A stretch of DNA of 64,000 nucleotides from Topomyia yanbarensis (Eukaryota; Arthropoda; Insecta; Diptera; Culicidae), in NCBI RefSeq assembly GCF_030247195.1, contig NC_080671.1:69749412-69813411 (forward strand), given 5' to 3'. The translations under genes and the position numbers were made by a program. Below the pieces are notes generated by a model. That model worked only from the letters and a program-made list of their open reading frames with translations. It made no database searches and was not told the DNA's origin. Of this stretch, positions 45,378 through 55,379 are shown in pieces. Positions within the stretch are counted from its first letter, which is position 1. Every line of letters starts with the position of its first letter.

Positions 45378-46009
45378 GTCACATCGGTTCTTCGGTGATG
45401 ATTGAATCGAAATTCTCAAACCAAGTCTCAAATGAAAGGCAAAATATGCAGTTGAGTATTGCGTCACTGCCTCTCCCCCCCTCGCCTTGCCCTTACACCT
45501 CCCTCCTTCATCACCCCCCTCCCCTTGGACCACCCTCACGCCCGCATTTCCTTCATCCACCCCGTATACCGAAATAAGATGAAGGATTTCTGACGCATCC
45601 CCCACTCCCAATCTACTAACCCCCCATTCCCTCCACTTTCAAACCCATTCCACCAACATTTCAAAATATAATCACATGAAGATAACATTGAACTCATGCT
45701 GATTAAGCTAATTAAATATTATTCTTTTGTCTTTCTCATATAGAAAGGTTATGCAATTGCTCCAAAAACCGACTTGCTAACCGAGGACCGGAGGGCCGAG
45801 TCTCATATAACATTCGACTCAGTTCGCCGAGATCGCAAAATATCTGTGTGTATGTATGTATGTATGTATGTATGTATGTATGTATGTATGTATTTATGTA
45901 TGTATGTATGTATGTATGTATGTATGTATGTATGTATGTATGTATGTATGTATGTATGTATGTATGTATGTATGTATGTATGTATGTATGTATGTATGTA
46001 TGTATGTAT

Positions 46010-46010
<1 letters not shown>
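45378..46010 (+). repeat. Duplicated block left of the R1-clade LINE, with (TATG)n
   Basis: From GTCACATCGG at 45378 this block matches 52046 onward with only a few differences (for example a 2-base change in a C run and one substitution in a CACCCCCC word). It contains the 45720-45840 box region and a (TATG)n array of about 165 bp (45845-46010). It ends at the T run of the LINE tail. The amino-acid pattern of the array frames is an artefact of the tetranucleotide. Confidence 0.7.

Positions 46011-46041
<31 letters not shown>
46011..46041 (-). other. Poly-A tail of the R1-clade LINE (31 nt)
   Basis: An uninterrupted run of 31 T on the plus strand, directly following the TATG array, is the complement of a 3' poly-A tail. 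Its length and purity argue for recent insertion. Confidence 0.8.
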
Positions 46042-46042
<1 letters not shown>

Positions 46043-47180
46043 AGAGCAGTAAAAAAATTTTCAGAAAAACCCTGAGTGAGGAAAAATGTACAAAAACCCC
46101 ATTGTCAGGGAACGGGTTTGGGCTGCCATCACCCGACCCGCTAAAAACCACTGCTCTTGCCCAGAACCTGATTCCTCCCCGGCACTACCTTACGGCATTA
46201 CTTCGGGGAGGGGTTTTTATGTGCATAGCACGCACTCTAATTCAACTACTTCCTAGTTCGTTTCTTCCGTAGGGTTACAGCCCCACTCCTCTACACACCA
46301 CCAATTCTCTACCATCCACACAGACTGGCAAGCTCTGCATGGCAGTCGGAAAGCTGGCTGTGAGTCGAGGCTTAGTACTCCTCCCCTACGAGTACAGTCT
46401 GAGCGGCAAACTTCTGACTGTCTAATTCACTGAGCCCTGCGGCTCGCTTGTGCCGGTTAGCACCGCAACTCCCTTCTCGCACCATTCAACGCCGTTTACT
46501 CTTTGAGCACCAGACTTGTTCGCGAACTACTCGGTCTAGTCCCCGACGATGGACCTAGCCTACTCCGACGGAGAATTCCCCGGCGAGTGAAGTTCTCCCG
46601 AAACCGAGCCAACCAACCAGATGTCGAGGTCAGTTCGGCGATTCCGGTGGAGCAGAGCGTCCGGTTCGCTGGTGCCCCGACGACCTGCGACTGGTGGTAT
46701 TTCGTCGCGGTCTACTCAGTCTAGTCCCCGGCGGTGGATCTAGCTTACGCCGACGGAGAGTTCCCCGGCGAAGGAGGCTCCCCCGGTACCGATTCTTCTT
46801 TTGTTTTAGCACCACAATTTCATGAGCTCTTTGGCTTCCTCTCGTTCCGTTTCGCCCGATCTACTCGATCTAGTCCCCGGCGGTGGATCTAGCCTACTCA
46901 ACGGGCCATACAGTAGGTGCTGAGGTCTATCCGGCGATTCCGGTTGGAGCGTAACTTCCGGTTCACCGGCGCCCCAACGACCCACTGCTAGCTCTGCGAC
47001 GCGGTCTACTCGGTCCAATCCCCGGCGGTGGATATAGCCTACTCACGAGCTACCCGGAAGGATGTCGAGGTCGGTTCAGCGATTCCGGTGAAGCTTGACG
47101 TCCGGTTCCCAGGCGCCCCGACGACCCAACTCGGTGCTACATCACGCACTACTCAACTGGTCCCCGGCGGTGGACCTAGT
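46042..47180 (-). repeat. 3' UTR with about 150-bp tandem repeats
   Basis: Copies of a unit around CCCCGGCGGTGGATCTAGC start near 46540, 46722, 46870, 47018 and 47160, spaced 142-185 bp. The last copy runs into the ORF2 stop region, and the protein ends with PPPGNSPTV encoded by it. GC content is high. These are internal repeats of the LINE tail and vary in completeness. Plus-strand frames such as 46503-46724 and 47028-47459 are spurious. Confidence 0.65.
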
Positions 47181-50153
47181 CTACACAGTTGGAGAGTTCC
47201 CCGGCGGCGGAATTTCTCTCGAAACCCGATTTGCGGTTTCTTGTTGGTCTCTACGCCACTTCCTCTGCAACTCGGAGAGTATGCTCGAGACCACTCTGTT
47301 GACAGCGTCCCAGGTATGTTCGTCACGGCACATCTCTTCGACGATATTGTCCGCTGTCATACCAGGTATACCCCTACGAACTTCTTCGAATCTAGGGCAT
47401 TCGAAGACCACGTGTTCCGGTGTCTCCTGCACGGTCGCACAACCCGGGCAAAGGGGTGACGAAGCATGTCCAAACCGATGCAAGTACTTCCGGAAGCATC
47501 CGTGCCCGGACAAAAACTGCGTCAAATGGAAGTTCACCTCTCCATGCTTCCTATGTACCCAGGCCGATACATTTGGGATGAGTCGGTGGGTCCACCTTCC
47601 TTTCTCCGCGATGTCCCACTCCTGTTGCCATTTAGCCAACGAGTCCGCTCGAACCTGTCTCCTAGCGTTACGTGCATTTCTCCGCTGATAGCATTCCACG
47701 TCCTCCGCCAGGGTAATGCAGATGGGGATCATCCCGGCGATAACGCATACTGCCTCCGACGATATTGTTCTGTAGGCACTCGCGACTCGTACGGCCATCA
47801 GTCGGAATGTCCTGTTTAGCTTTTCACGGTTCCGCTTGGTTTTCAGCGCAGCACTCCAGGCAGGAACCCCATATCGGAGTATCGATAACGAAACAGTAGA
47901 TAGCAGACGTCTCGTGCTGCTTCTCGGACCGCCGACGTTTGGCATGATTCTCGCTATTGCGTTCGTTGCCTTCGCCGACTTTCCACAGGCGTAATCAACG
48001 TGGTTGTTGAAGCTCAACCGGTCGTCGATTATAACTCCCAATTGCTTCAATGCACGTTTCGATGCAATCACGTGCCCTCCGACGTCGATCTGCATCCGTT
48101 GGACCGATCTGCAGTTACTGACCAACAACACCTCCGTCTTGTGGCGAGCTATTTGCAGCTTAACTCCGTTCATCCAGCTCTCGATCGCGTCTATTGTCTC
48201 CGTCACCGACACCTCCACTTCTTCAAGTGTCTCACCCATCACCGTTAGTGACACGTCGTCCGCGAAACCTACGATTTTCACTTTCCTAGGCAGCTGCAGC
48301 GCTGTGACACGCAATGACTTCTGTCCTTCGCTCGTCTCGTACAGTAGCACTCTGCTCTGAAAGTAGCTCTTCAGGATCTGGCACAGATAGTCGGGAACCC
48401 TCATTCTATGCAGCGCTGCAGCGATGGCTTCCCAGCTGGCACTGTTGAACGCGTTCTTCACATCTATCGTGACCACAGCGCAGTATCGATCTCCTCTTCG
48501 CTTCTGTTTAGATGACTTCTCGGCACTCTCGAGCACTATCCGAATTGCATCCACTGTCGATGCTCCTTTGCGGAAACCAAACTGCATCTTGGACAGTCCG
48601 CGCTCACCTTCCGTGAATTTCGTCAACCTGTTAAGAATGATCCTTTCCAGGAGTTTTCCGAGTGTATCCAGCAGGCATATGGGTCTGTACGAGGTCGGGT
48701 CGCCAGGTGGCTTCCCTGGCTTCGGCAGCAACACCAGCTTCTGGACCTTCCACATTTCGGGGAAGTTGCCTTCATTTAGGCACTTCTGCATCACTATCCT
48801 GAACATGTCCGGATATGCCAGGATCGCAGCTTTCAGTACCACGTTTGGTATTCCATCCGGACCAGGGGCTTTCTTTGGTTTTAGGCGCTTCGATGCTTCT
48901 ACTAGCTCGTCGTTAGTCACTTGCCGATCCATGTTTGTTCCTTCTTCCTCGCCGTGCGGTGACGGTGGCCATATAGTTGGATCGTGCTTCGGGAAAAGAC
49001 CCTCGACGATTATCTTCAGCTTGCTCGGACACATTTCGACTGGCGTCGTTGGACCCTTCATTTTCGCCATCACGACTCGGTATGCGTCACCCCAGGGATT
49101 GGCGTCTACTTCTCGGCATAGCTCCTTGTGGCACTCTGACTTGCTAAGTCTGATCTCCCGTTTTAGAGCGGCCCTAGCTTCCCGAAACGATGCCTTATGC
49201 TCTTCTCTATCTGGTTCCGACCTTGCTCTTTGGGCCCGCCTTCTGGCTCTGAGACAAGCAGCGCGTAACGTACTAAGCGTCTCGTTCCACCAGTAAGCTG
49301 GACGCCGTTTGTTGCGTGGTTCCAGTTTTCGCGGCATTGTGGCGTCACAAGCCGCCACAATCCTTCTTGTTAGGTCAGCCGCATCCACGTTCTCGGTCCC
49401 GCCGTTCGGCCGAAGTGCCTCAACAAAGAGGTCTTTGTTGAAGGCTTTCGTCTTCCACTTTCGTTCGCCGGTCACCCTTCTCTGTACTGCCGCGGGGTTC
49501 CGTTGGCCGATACGGTAGCGAATCTCCTGGTGGTCACTATGCGTATACGTTTCGCATACTCTCCAATTCATGTTCGCCGTCAATGAGGGACTACAGAATG
49601 TGACGTCTATGATGGACTCCCTCCCGTCTCTCCGAAATGTACTAACAGAGCCTTCATTGCACAATCGTACGTCTAACTTCGCTAGAGCTTCCTGCAGGAT
49701 ACACCCTCTTGTGTTGGTTACTCTACTGCCCCATTCCACAGCCCAGGCGTTGAAGTCACCACCAATGACTACCGGCTTCCGATCGATCAACTGCTCGGTT
49801 AACTGCTCCAGCATTAGGCTGAACTGCTCTACTGTCCACCTTGGGGGAGCGTAACAGCTACATACGAAGATGCCGTTGATTTTGGCTATCACGAAACCCT
49901 CATAGGAACGTTCTACCACTTCTTGGATAGGGAATCTTCCCATTACTTGTATCGCTGCGGTTCCTGATCTATCCGCCACCCAGTTACCGTTATTAGGGGG
50001 GACTTGATAAGGCTCTGCGATCAAAGCGACATCGCACATAGTTTCTGTCGTAGACTGCCACAACAGTTGCTGTGCGGTATCACAGTGATTCAGGTTTATC
50101 TGGGTCATCTCCATCACCGTTGGCCTGCAGTCGCCTTCTTGTACGCTGGGCAT
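47181..50153 (-). CDS. LINE ORF2 (endonuclease, reverse transcriptase, zinc finger)
   Basis: Open for 990 codons from the ATG at 50153. The endonuclease (about residues 15-220) has GGDFNAWAVEW (131-141) and SDHQEIRYR (206-214). RT motifs: PGPDGIP (430-436), YRPICLLDT (489-497), IDVKNAFNSASW (563-574), FADD (630-633). The GVPQGSILGP motif, expected between 615 and 625, is absent: residue 618 runs straight into LQLPRKV, an in-frame deletion. A CCHC finger sits at C902-C919. A second ATG at 50114, overlapping the ORF1 stop as TGATG, gives 977 residues and is the likelier start by family practice. Without the deleted motif RT activity is unlikely. Confidence 0.85.
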   Translation of the reverse strand: MPSVQEGDCRPTVMEMTQINLNHCDTAQQLLWQSTTETMCDVALIAEPYQVPPNNGNWVADRSGTAAIQVMGRFPIQEVVERSYEGFVIAKINGIFVCSCYAPPRWTVEQFSLMLEQLTEQLIDRKPVVIGGDFNAWAVEWGSRVTNTRGCILQEALAKLDVRLCNEGSVSTFRRDGRESIIDVTFCSPSLTANMNWRVCETYTHSDHQEIRYRIGQRNPAAVQRRVTGERKWKTKAFNKDLFVEALRPNGGTENVDAADLTRRIVAACDATMPRKLEPRNKRRPAYWWNETLSTLRAACLRARRRAQRARSEPDREEHKASFREARAALKREIRLSKSECHKELCREVDANPWGDAYRVVMAKMKGPTTPVEMCPSKLKIIVEGLFPKHDPTIWPPSPHGEEEGTNMDRQVTNDELVEASKRLKPKKAPGPDGIPNVVLKAAILAYPDMFRIVMQKCLNEGNFPEMWKVQKLVLLPKPGKPPGDPTSYRPICLLDTLGKLLERIILNRLTKFTEGERGLSKMQFGFRKGASTVDAIRIVLESAEKSSKQKRRGDRYCAVVTIDVKNAFNSASWEAIAAALHRMRVPDYLCQILKSYFQSRVLLYETSEGQKSLRVTALQLPRKVKIVGFADDVSLTVMGETLEEVEVSVTETIDAIESWMNGVKLQIARHKTEVLLVSNCRSVQRMQIDVGGHVIASKRALKQLGVIIDDRLSFNNHVDYACGKSAKATNAIARIMPNVGGPRSSTRRLLSTVSLSILRYGVPAWSAALKTKRNREKLNRTFRLMAVRVASAYRTISSEAVCVIAGMIPICITLAEDVECYQRRNARNARRQVRADSLAKWQQEWDIAEKGRWTHRLIPNVSAWVHRKHGEVNFHLTQFLSGHGCFRKYLHRFGHASSPLCPGCATVQETPEHVVFECPRFEEVRRGIPGMTADNIVEEMCRDEHTWDAVNRVVSSILSELQRKWRRDQQETANRVSREIPPPGNSPTV

Positions 50154-51520
50154 TTAAAGCCACCCGTCTGATGGTCGTTCCCTTCCGCTGGGGTGCAAAG
50201 CAAGCACTTCGGCCTCTGCGTGCAGTCTCTCGCAAGATGGCCCGTCTCTCCGCATTTCCAGCACATCCCGGATCTGTCCGGGCCTTTGCAAGCCCCTGCT
50301 AAATGTCCAAAGCCTAAACATTTGAAGCATTTCTCTGCTTGTTTGTTTACTCGTGGGGCGGCTCTCAGTAGGCATCTCGACCATCCAACTGTAACCTTAC
50401 CTACCTCCAGTGCCTTGTCTGCAGCGGTTACCGGTAAACGTATCATCGCTATCTGCGTTCCTCCGTATCCCTTCCTTAACCGGATCGTCATGTGCACCTC
50501 GCCCAGTTTGCACTGCTGCTTCATAGCACCTCTCAGCTCGTCTTCCGTCGTTATTTCGTCGAGGTCTTTGCACACGATTACCATCTCCGGGCTTAAGGCT
50601 TTAACTTCTGCCTTTCCGCCCATTGATTTAGTTATAGTCTCCTGCAAGGCAGAGCTACTAGTCGTAGTATTCTTCTTAAGCTCGAGGAGCATCTCATTTT
50701 TTTGGGTACGCCTGACTCTTAACACGTTTTCCCCCAAATCTTTCAGCTCCGGGTCCTCTCTGACCTTTTTGAGCAGTGCTGCGTACGTAGTCTCGTCATT
50801 TGCTTTGACGAGCACGGCTTCTCCCTTAGGCGCCTTCTGACGAGCCGAGGGTTCTGATTTCCTCTTCTGCTCCCCTTTTCGCTCCTCCTCCTTTTTTTGC
50901 TGTTTCCCGCGTTTCTCCTTCCGACCTACAACGGTGCTCCAGCTTTCACCCTGTAAGGTGGCGTCCTTTTCTTCGGCAGCAACAGCATCCTCGAGCGTCT
51001 GCCTCTTTGACCCGCCTGGTCTTTCTTCTCCTGGTGAGGATCTTGTCCTCTTTGGAGTTATGGGAACTGGCGTGTTCTCCACTCCAATCTGCCTCTCCTT
51101 ACCCTGTTTCGGAGGGGCTAGGAGGATAGTAGCCTTAGCCGACGCGGATGCTCGCTCAGCTGAATCTGCCCTCTGCGTTGCCGTATCGTACTCTTTCACG
51201 GCAGACAGTAGCGCCTTCCGGATTTTGATGACCATCTCCTTAATGTCTTTGTGGACATTGTTTCTTATGTCCACGAACTTGTGGAGCTCCTCCACCAAGT
51301 GCCTCGCTACCACTACCTTTGGCGTTTGTGGGGTGTAGCTCCTTCCGCTCTGCTCCGGCTGTTTTTGTTGCTGCTGTTGCTGTTGCTTCGGCTTCCCCTC
51401 CTCCTGCTCTTGCTGGGTGACTTCAGCTACTATTGGTGGTGGTGACCTCACCAACCCACCTCTGGCAAACGGATTTGCCGTGCCTGCTCCATTTATATCG
51501 GTTGCTTGTTGTTTCTCCAT
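50114..51520 (-). CDS. LINE ORF1 (gag-like RNA-binding protein)
   Basis: 468 residues, complete. It binds LINE RNA to form the retrotransposition particle. The N-terminal third is polar with a Gln-rich stretch (about residues 43-58) and a basic Lys/Glu-rich part near 200-235. The C-terminal end has three zinc knuckles: CFKCLGFGHLAGAC (398-411), CWKCGETGHLARDC (420-433), and a diverged third from C439. R1-clade ORF1 proteins usually end this way. The first ATG at 51520 is preceded by GTTTCTCC... on the coding strand, and no upstream ATG in frame was seen. The stop TGA overlaps an ORF2 start codon at 50114. Confidence 0.85.
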   Translation of the reverse strand: MEKQQATDINGAGTANPFARGGLVRSPPPIVAEVTQQEQEEGKPKQQQQQQQKQPEQSGRSYTPQTPKVVVARHLVEELHKFVDIRNNVHKDIKEMVIKIRKALLSAVKEYDTATQRADSAERASASAKATILLAPPKQGKERQIGVENTPVPITPKRTRSSPGEERPGGSKRQTLEDAVAAEEKDATLQGESWSTVVGRKEKRGKQQKKEEERKGEQKRKSEPSARQKAPKGEAVLVKANDETTYAALLKKVREDPELKDLGENVLRVRRTQKNEMLLELKKNTTTSSSALQETITKSMGGKAEVKALSPEMVIVCKDLDEITTEDELRGAMKQQCKLGEVHMTIRLRKGYGGTQIAMIRLPVTAADKALEVGKVTVGWSRCLLRAAPRVNKQAEKCFKCLGFGHLAGACKGPDRSGMCWKCGETGHLARDCTQRPKCLLCTPAEGNDHQTGGFKCPAYKKATAGQR

Positions 51521-52045
51521 TTTATTTTATTGGGTCCCAACTCCGGGCCGCTATCTCCACTCGCTGCACATAGTCGCCTCTCGTGATCCCATGATTATCT
51601 ATGCTGCCGAAAAGCAGCAGTGAGGTCATGCAAGGGTTGACACCATCTCATGGGGAGTAGTGTTCAGAGCCGGATCGGCGTAAATCGGGAATGCTTCAAC
51701 CGAACCTAGTACCACCAACCAAATGATGGCGAGATTCGAACGTACCCGGAGACCTGCCAGGGTTTTGTTGGAACGGAGGCAGCCATGCTGTTAGCCCACT
51801 CGCCATTTCAAGTCGGTGTCATCCTTCCTTACTCAGGGAGTAGAACAGCACGTCTGTCAGCCCTAAGTCGCCATCCTTTTCGTCATCCGTGTCCTGTCCG
51901 TTGCCGTTCGCCATGGCCAGTATACCATAATCAAGATGTTACTGGCGTCGATCCTGATGTGCCGGTTGGCACTCCGGTTGGGCTAGAGTGCTTTTATTGC
52001 CCAGATCTTAGATTATTGGAATCTTAGGATCTTAGCAGAAGCGGC
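51521..52045 (-). other. 5' UTR of the R1-clade LINE
   Basis: About 525 bp lie upstream of ORF1. The 5' end is set at 52045 because the flanking duplicated block begins exactly at 52046. The sequence is moderately GC-rich. The plus frames 51785-52027 are spurious. LINE 5' UTRs of this clade carry their own promoter; I could not identify its core. Confidence 0.55.
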
Positions 52046-52888
52046 GTCACATCGGTTCTTCGGTGATGATTGAATCGAAATTCTCAAACCAAGTCTCAAA
52101 TGAAAGGCAAAATATGCAGTTGAGTATTGCGTCACTGCCTCTCCCCCCCCCTCGCCTTGCCCTTACACCTCCCTCCTTCATCACTCCCCTCCCCTTGGAC
52201 CACCCTCACGCCCGCATTTCCTTCATCCACCCCGTATACCGAAATAAGATGAAGGATTTCTGACGCATCCCCCACTCCCAATCTACTAACCCCCCATTCC
52301 CTCCACTTTCAAACCCATTCCACCAACATTTCAAAATATAATCACATGAAGATAACATTGAACTCATGCTGATTAAGCTAATTAAATATTATTCTTTTGT
52401 CTTTCTCATATAGAAAGGTTATGCAATTGCTCCAAAAACCGACTTGCTAACCGAGGACCGGAGGGCCGAGTCTCATATAACATTCGACTCAGTTCGCCGA
52501 GATCGCAAAATATCTGTGTGTATGTATGTATGTATGTATGTATGTATGTATTTATGTATTTATGTATGTATGTATGTATGTATGTATGTATGTATGTATG
52601 TATGTATGTATGTATGTATGTATGTATGTATGTATGTATGTATGTATGTATGTATGTATGTATGTATGTATGTATTTATGTATGTATGTATGTATGTATG
52701 TATGTATGTATGTATGTATGTATGTATGTATGTATGTATGTATGTATGTATGTATGTATGTATGTATGTATGTATGTATGTATGTATGTATGTATGTATG
52801 TATGTATGTATGTATGTATGTATGTATGTATGTATGTATGTATGTATGTATGTATGTATGTATGTATGTATGTATGTATGTATGTGTG

Positions 52889-52922
<34 letters not shown>

Positions 52923-53415
52923 TGTATGCATGTATGTATGTATGTATGTATGTATGTGTGTATGTATGTATGTATGTATGTATGTATGTATGTATGTATG
53001 TATGTATGTATGTATGTATGTATGTATGTATGTGTGTGTATGTGCGGATTTGTTAACAAAATGTCCACATCGGTTTTTCGGAGATGGTTGAACCGATTTT
53101 TACAAACTAAGATTCAAATGAAAGGTATACTATTCTCATAGGTTGCTATTGAATTTCATTTTCAACCGATATCTTGTTCCGGATTACGAGTTGAAGAGTA
53201 TGGTTACAAAACAAAATTTGTTGATTTGTCCACATCGGTTTCTCGGAATTTTCTGAACCGATTTTGACAAACTTGATTTTAAATGGAAGGTCCATCAGCT
53301 GCTGTTGAATTTTGTGTGGATCCGAGTTCTGGTTCCTAAATTACAGGGTGATACGTACGATCACGCAGCAAATCTCGATTCTAACGAATTCTGCGATGAA
53401 TGTAAAAAGGTAAAA
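52046..53415 (+). repeat. Duplicated block right of the LINE, long (TATG)n and modules
   Basis: The first 465 bp repeat 45378-45846 almost exactly. A (TATG)n array of about 530 bp follows (52514-53043), more than three times the length of the left array, with a few TTATG, TGTG and GCATG variants. From 53045 the modules continue with CCACATCGGTTT, AACCGATTTTTACAAACTAAG and a second module ending with TACAGGGTGATA. These are what the left copy lost to the LINE insertion, which gives the order of events. Confidence 0.7.
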
Positions 53416-54620
53416 TTTTTGCCTTTCTCAATAGAAAGGTATTGCAATTGCTCTGAAAACTGACTTTTTAACGGAGGCCTGGAGGGCCGAGTGGCATATA
53501 CCATTCGATTCAGTTCGTCGAGTTCGGCAAATGTCTGAGCGTGTGTATGTATGTGTGTATGTGTGTATGTGTGTATGTGCGTCTGTGTGTGCATGTGACC
53601 AAAAATGTCACTCATTTTTCTCAGAGCTGGCTGAACCGATTTTGACAAACTTAGTCTCAAATGAAAGATACAACGTTCCCATAGGCTGCTATTGAATTTC
53701 TAATGGATCCGACTTCCGGTTCCGGAATTACAGGGTGGTGAGCACGATCACGCAGAAAATGTCGATTTTAATAAATTCTGCAATGAATGTATAAAGGTGA
53801 AAATTTTTCTAAAATATGACCACAACTGCTTCGATTTGTAGTATTAGGTCACTAACATCCATTCAAAGTCTATTTGGCCACATTGGCCACCATCATCGGT
53901 TCTGGAAGCCCCGGCGGAAGTATCCAAATTCAGAATAACAGTCACATAGATTTCTCGGTGATGGCTAGACCGATTCAACCAAACATAGTCTCAAATGAAA
54001 GGTGTTGTGCCTTCGTAAATGGTTATTTAATTTCATCCCGATCTGACTTCCGGTTCCGGAGTTACAGGTTGTGGCGTGCGATCACATAGCAAATTGCGAT
54101 TCAAACCGATACTCCGATGAAAGCAAAAAAGGTAAAAATTTCGCTAAAATGTCTCTCAAACAACTTAAATTTGCTGTTCTAGGTCACCGACGGCCAACCA
54201 AACTTTCGTTGACTACATTGACCACCATAGACGGTTCCGGAAGTGCCCCGGGAAAAGCGGTTCAAAATTGACGTACTCACATCAGTTTGCCGGAAATGTT
54301 TGGGCCGATTTTCACAAACTTAGTCCCAAATGATAGCTATAGTATCCCCACAGATGTCTATAAAATTTCGTACGGATCGCTTAGATGCGTCCGAAAATAA
54401 AGACTAATCCATCCGGTCACATATGAAATTCCCATAAAAGCCGGAACTCAATTTTTTTTCAAAGGGGGAACCCCATGAAATTTCAGAAATCAAATTCGTG
54501 TTTTTGATGCCAAACATTTTTAAAATGCATGAAACGTCGAGATTTTATGTTATCTCGAAAAATTTTTTTTTTTTGGAAATCGACTTTTTGGGACTGCCGA
54601 TTTCGCACCTTTTTTTCAAT
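53416..54620 (+). repeat. Modular mosquito repeat, unit 3
   Basis: It starts with CCTTTCTCAATAGAAAGG and a slightly changed CCTGGAGGGCCGAG box. It closely repeats 43500-44540, including the TATG/TGTG tract (53540-53600) and a GACTTTTTGGGAC word near 54590. It has an additional module (about 53900-54060) that unit 1 lacks, with GACCGATTCAACCAAAC. Non-coding. Confidence 0.65.
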
Positions 54621-54782
54621 TTAATATTAATGTAGTTGTTTTTTCTTTTACAAAATTTTAGAACTCGAATAGTGATTTTTTTCTTGTATATTTGTCATGT
54701 CATGTATAATAATAAAATGTAATATATTCATTTGAAAGCTTTGAATGAATATAAACAACGCAAACATTCACGTGTTCATGAT

Positions 54783-55048
54783 TGAGAAAGGCACAATTGC
54801 ACCGCTAGGTGGATTAAAACAGGTTTTTTGTAGGGTAGTACTGGGCTCGTTGGCCACTTTATTAGGCGTCCTAACAATTGTTCTAATTTTTTGTATCGAA
54901 TCACTAGGCCAAAAATCGTTAGGCTGAACTACATTAAGCCGAATTAGATTATTAGACAAAATGGGCAATTACGCTGAATGTCATTAAAAGTTAATTGATT
55001 TTGTCACAAAAAAATCTGTTTTAATTTACCTAGTGGTGCCTTTCTCAT
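54783..55048. mobile_element. MITE-like element with inverted ends
   Basis: The left end TGAGAAAGGCACAATTGCAC continues with CGCTAGGTGGATTAAAAC. The right end is the inverse, with GTTTTAATTTACCTAGTGG and GTGCCTTTCTCA, lacking a few bases. The interior (about 200 bp) has CGTTAGGC-like words. No clear target duplication. The end words resemble the CCTTTCTC box of the modular repeat. Confidence 0.5.
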
Positions 55049-55198
55049 TTGTCGAAACTACGATTCCATGGCTTATTATGTTCAATACAATGGTGAAAAT
55101 GTATATTACATATTCAGTACGATGTGCACATACATACAATGGATCGAAAGCCACGATCTTGAGATGCTATGTGTCGACACTGAAATATCGCTTGATAC

Positions 55199-55310
55199 CA
55201 GTGGCGGATCAAGGAGAAGGATCCGAGGGGTCCGGACACTGCCGAAAATTTTAACTTGTTAAGAAATTTTAAACTAGTTTCAATTTTAAAGTAGCAATCC
55301 CTCACTGCAT
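55199..55310 (+). mobile_element. hAT-like left end, solo
   Basis: CAGTGGCGGATCAAGG at 55199 is a typical hAT-type terminus and is followed by a GGTCCGGACACTGCC word. No matching right end was found within 300 bp, so the element is truncated or diverged. Non-coding. Confidence 0.35.
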
Positions 55311-55379
55311 ACCCCTACCTACGCCTATATAAGTCAAAACATTTTTTCCTGGATTATGTTGACGACTTTTAGAGTGATT

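Larger units (their letters stand above)
46011..52045 (-). mobile_element. Nearly intact R1-clade, probably Waldo-like, LINE
   Basis: On the minus strand the order is 5' UTR (52045-51521), ORF1, ORF2, 3' UTR, and a 31-A tail (T run 46011-46041). The tail abuts a (CATA)n array on the element's strand; (ACAY)n is the known target of the Waldo group of the R1 clade, so target and protein type agree. Both ORFs are open and the two flanking blocks are almost identical, so insertion is recent. ORF2 has lost an RT motif in frame. Clade from protein motifs and target; the name Waldo is inference. Confidence 0.8.

Noticed and set aside
45774..46272. Long open frames with repeating MYVC residues (left array)
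   Set aside because: They are the translation of a (TATG)n array, with period four giving a four-residue protein repeat in every open frame.
47028..51623. Plus-strand frames up to 290 codons opposite the LINE
   Set aside because: They are shadows of the minus-strand ORF1 and ORF2, which carry clear zinc-knuckle, endonuclease and RT motifs.
52514..53043. CRISPR-like repeat array
   Set aside because: Units are 4 bp without spacers; it is a eukaryotic microsatellite.
52444..53141. Long open frames with MYVC or HTYI repeats (right array)
   Set aside because: Same microsatellite artefact on both strands; no start context or domain.
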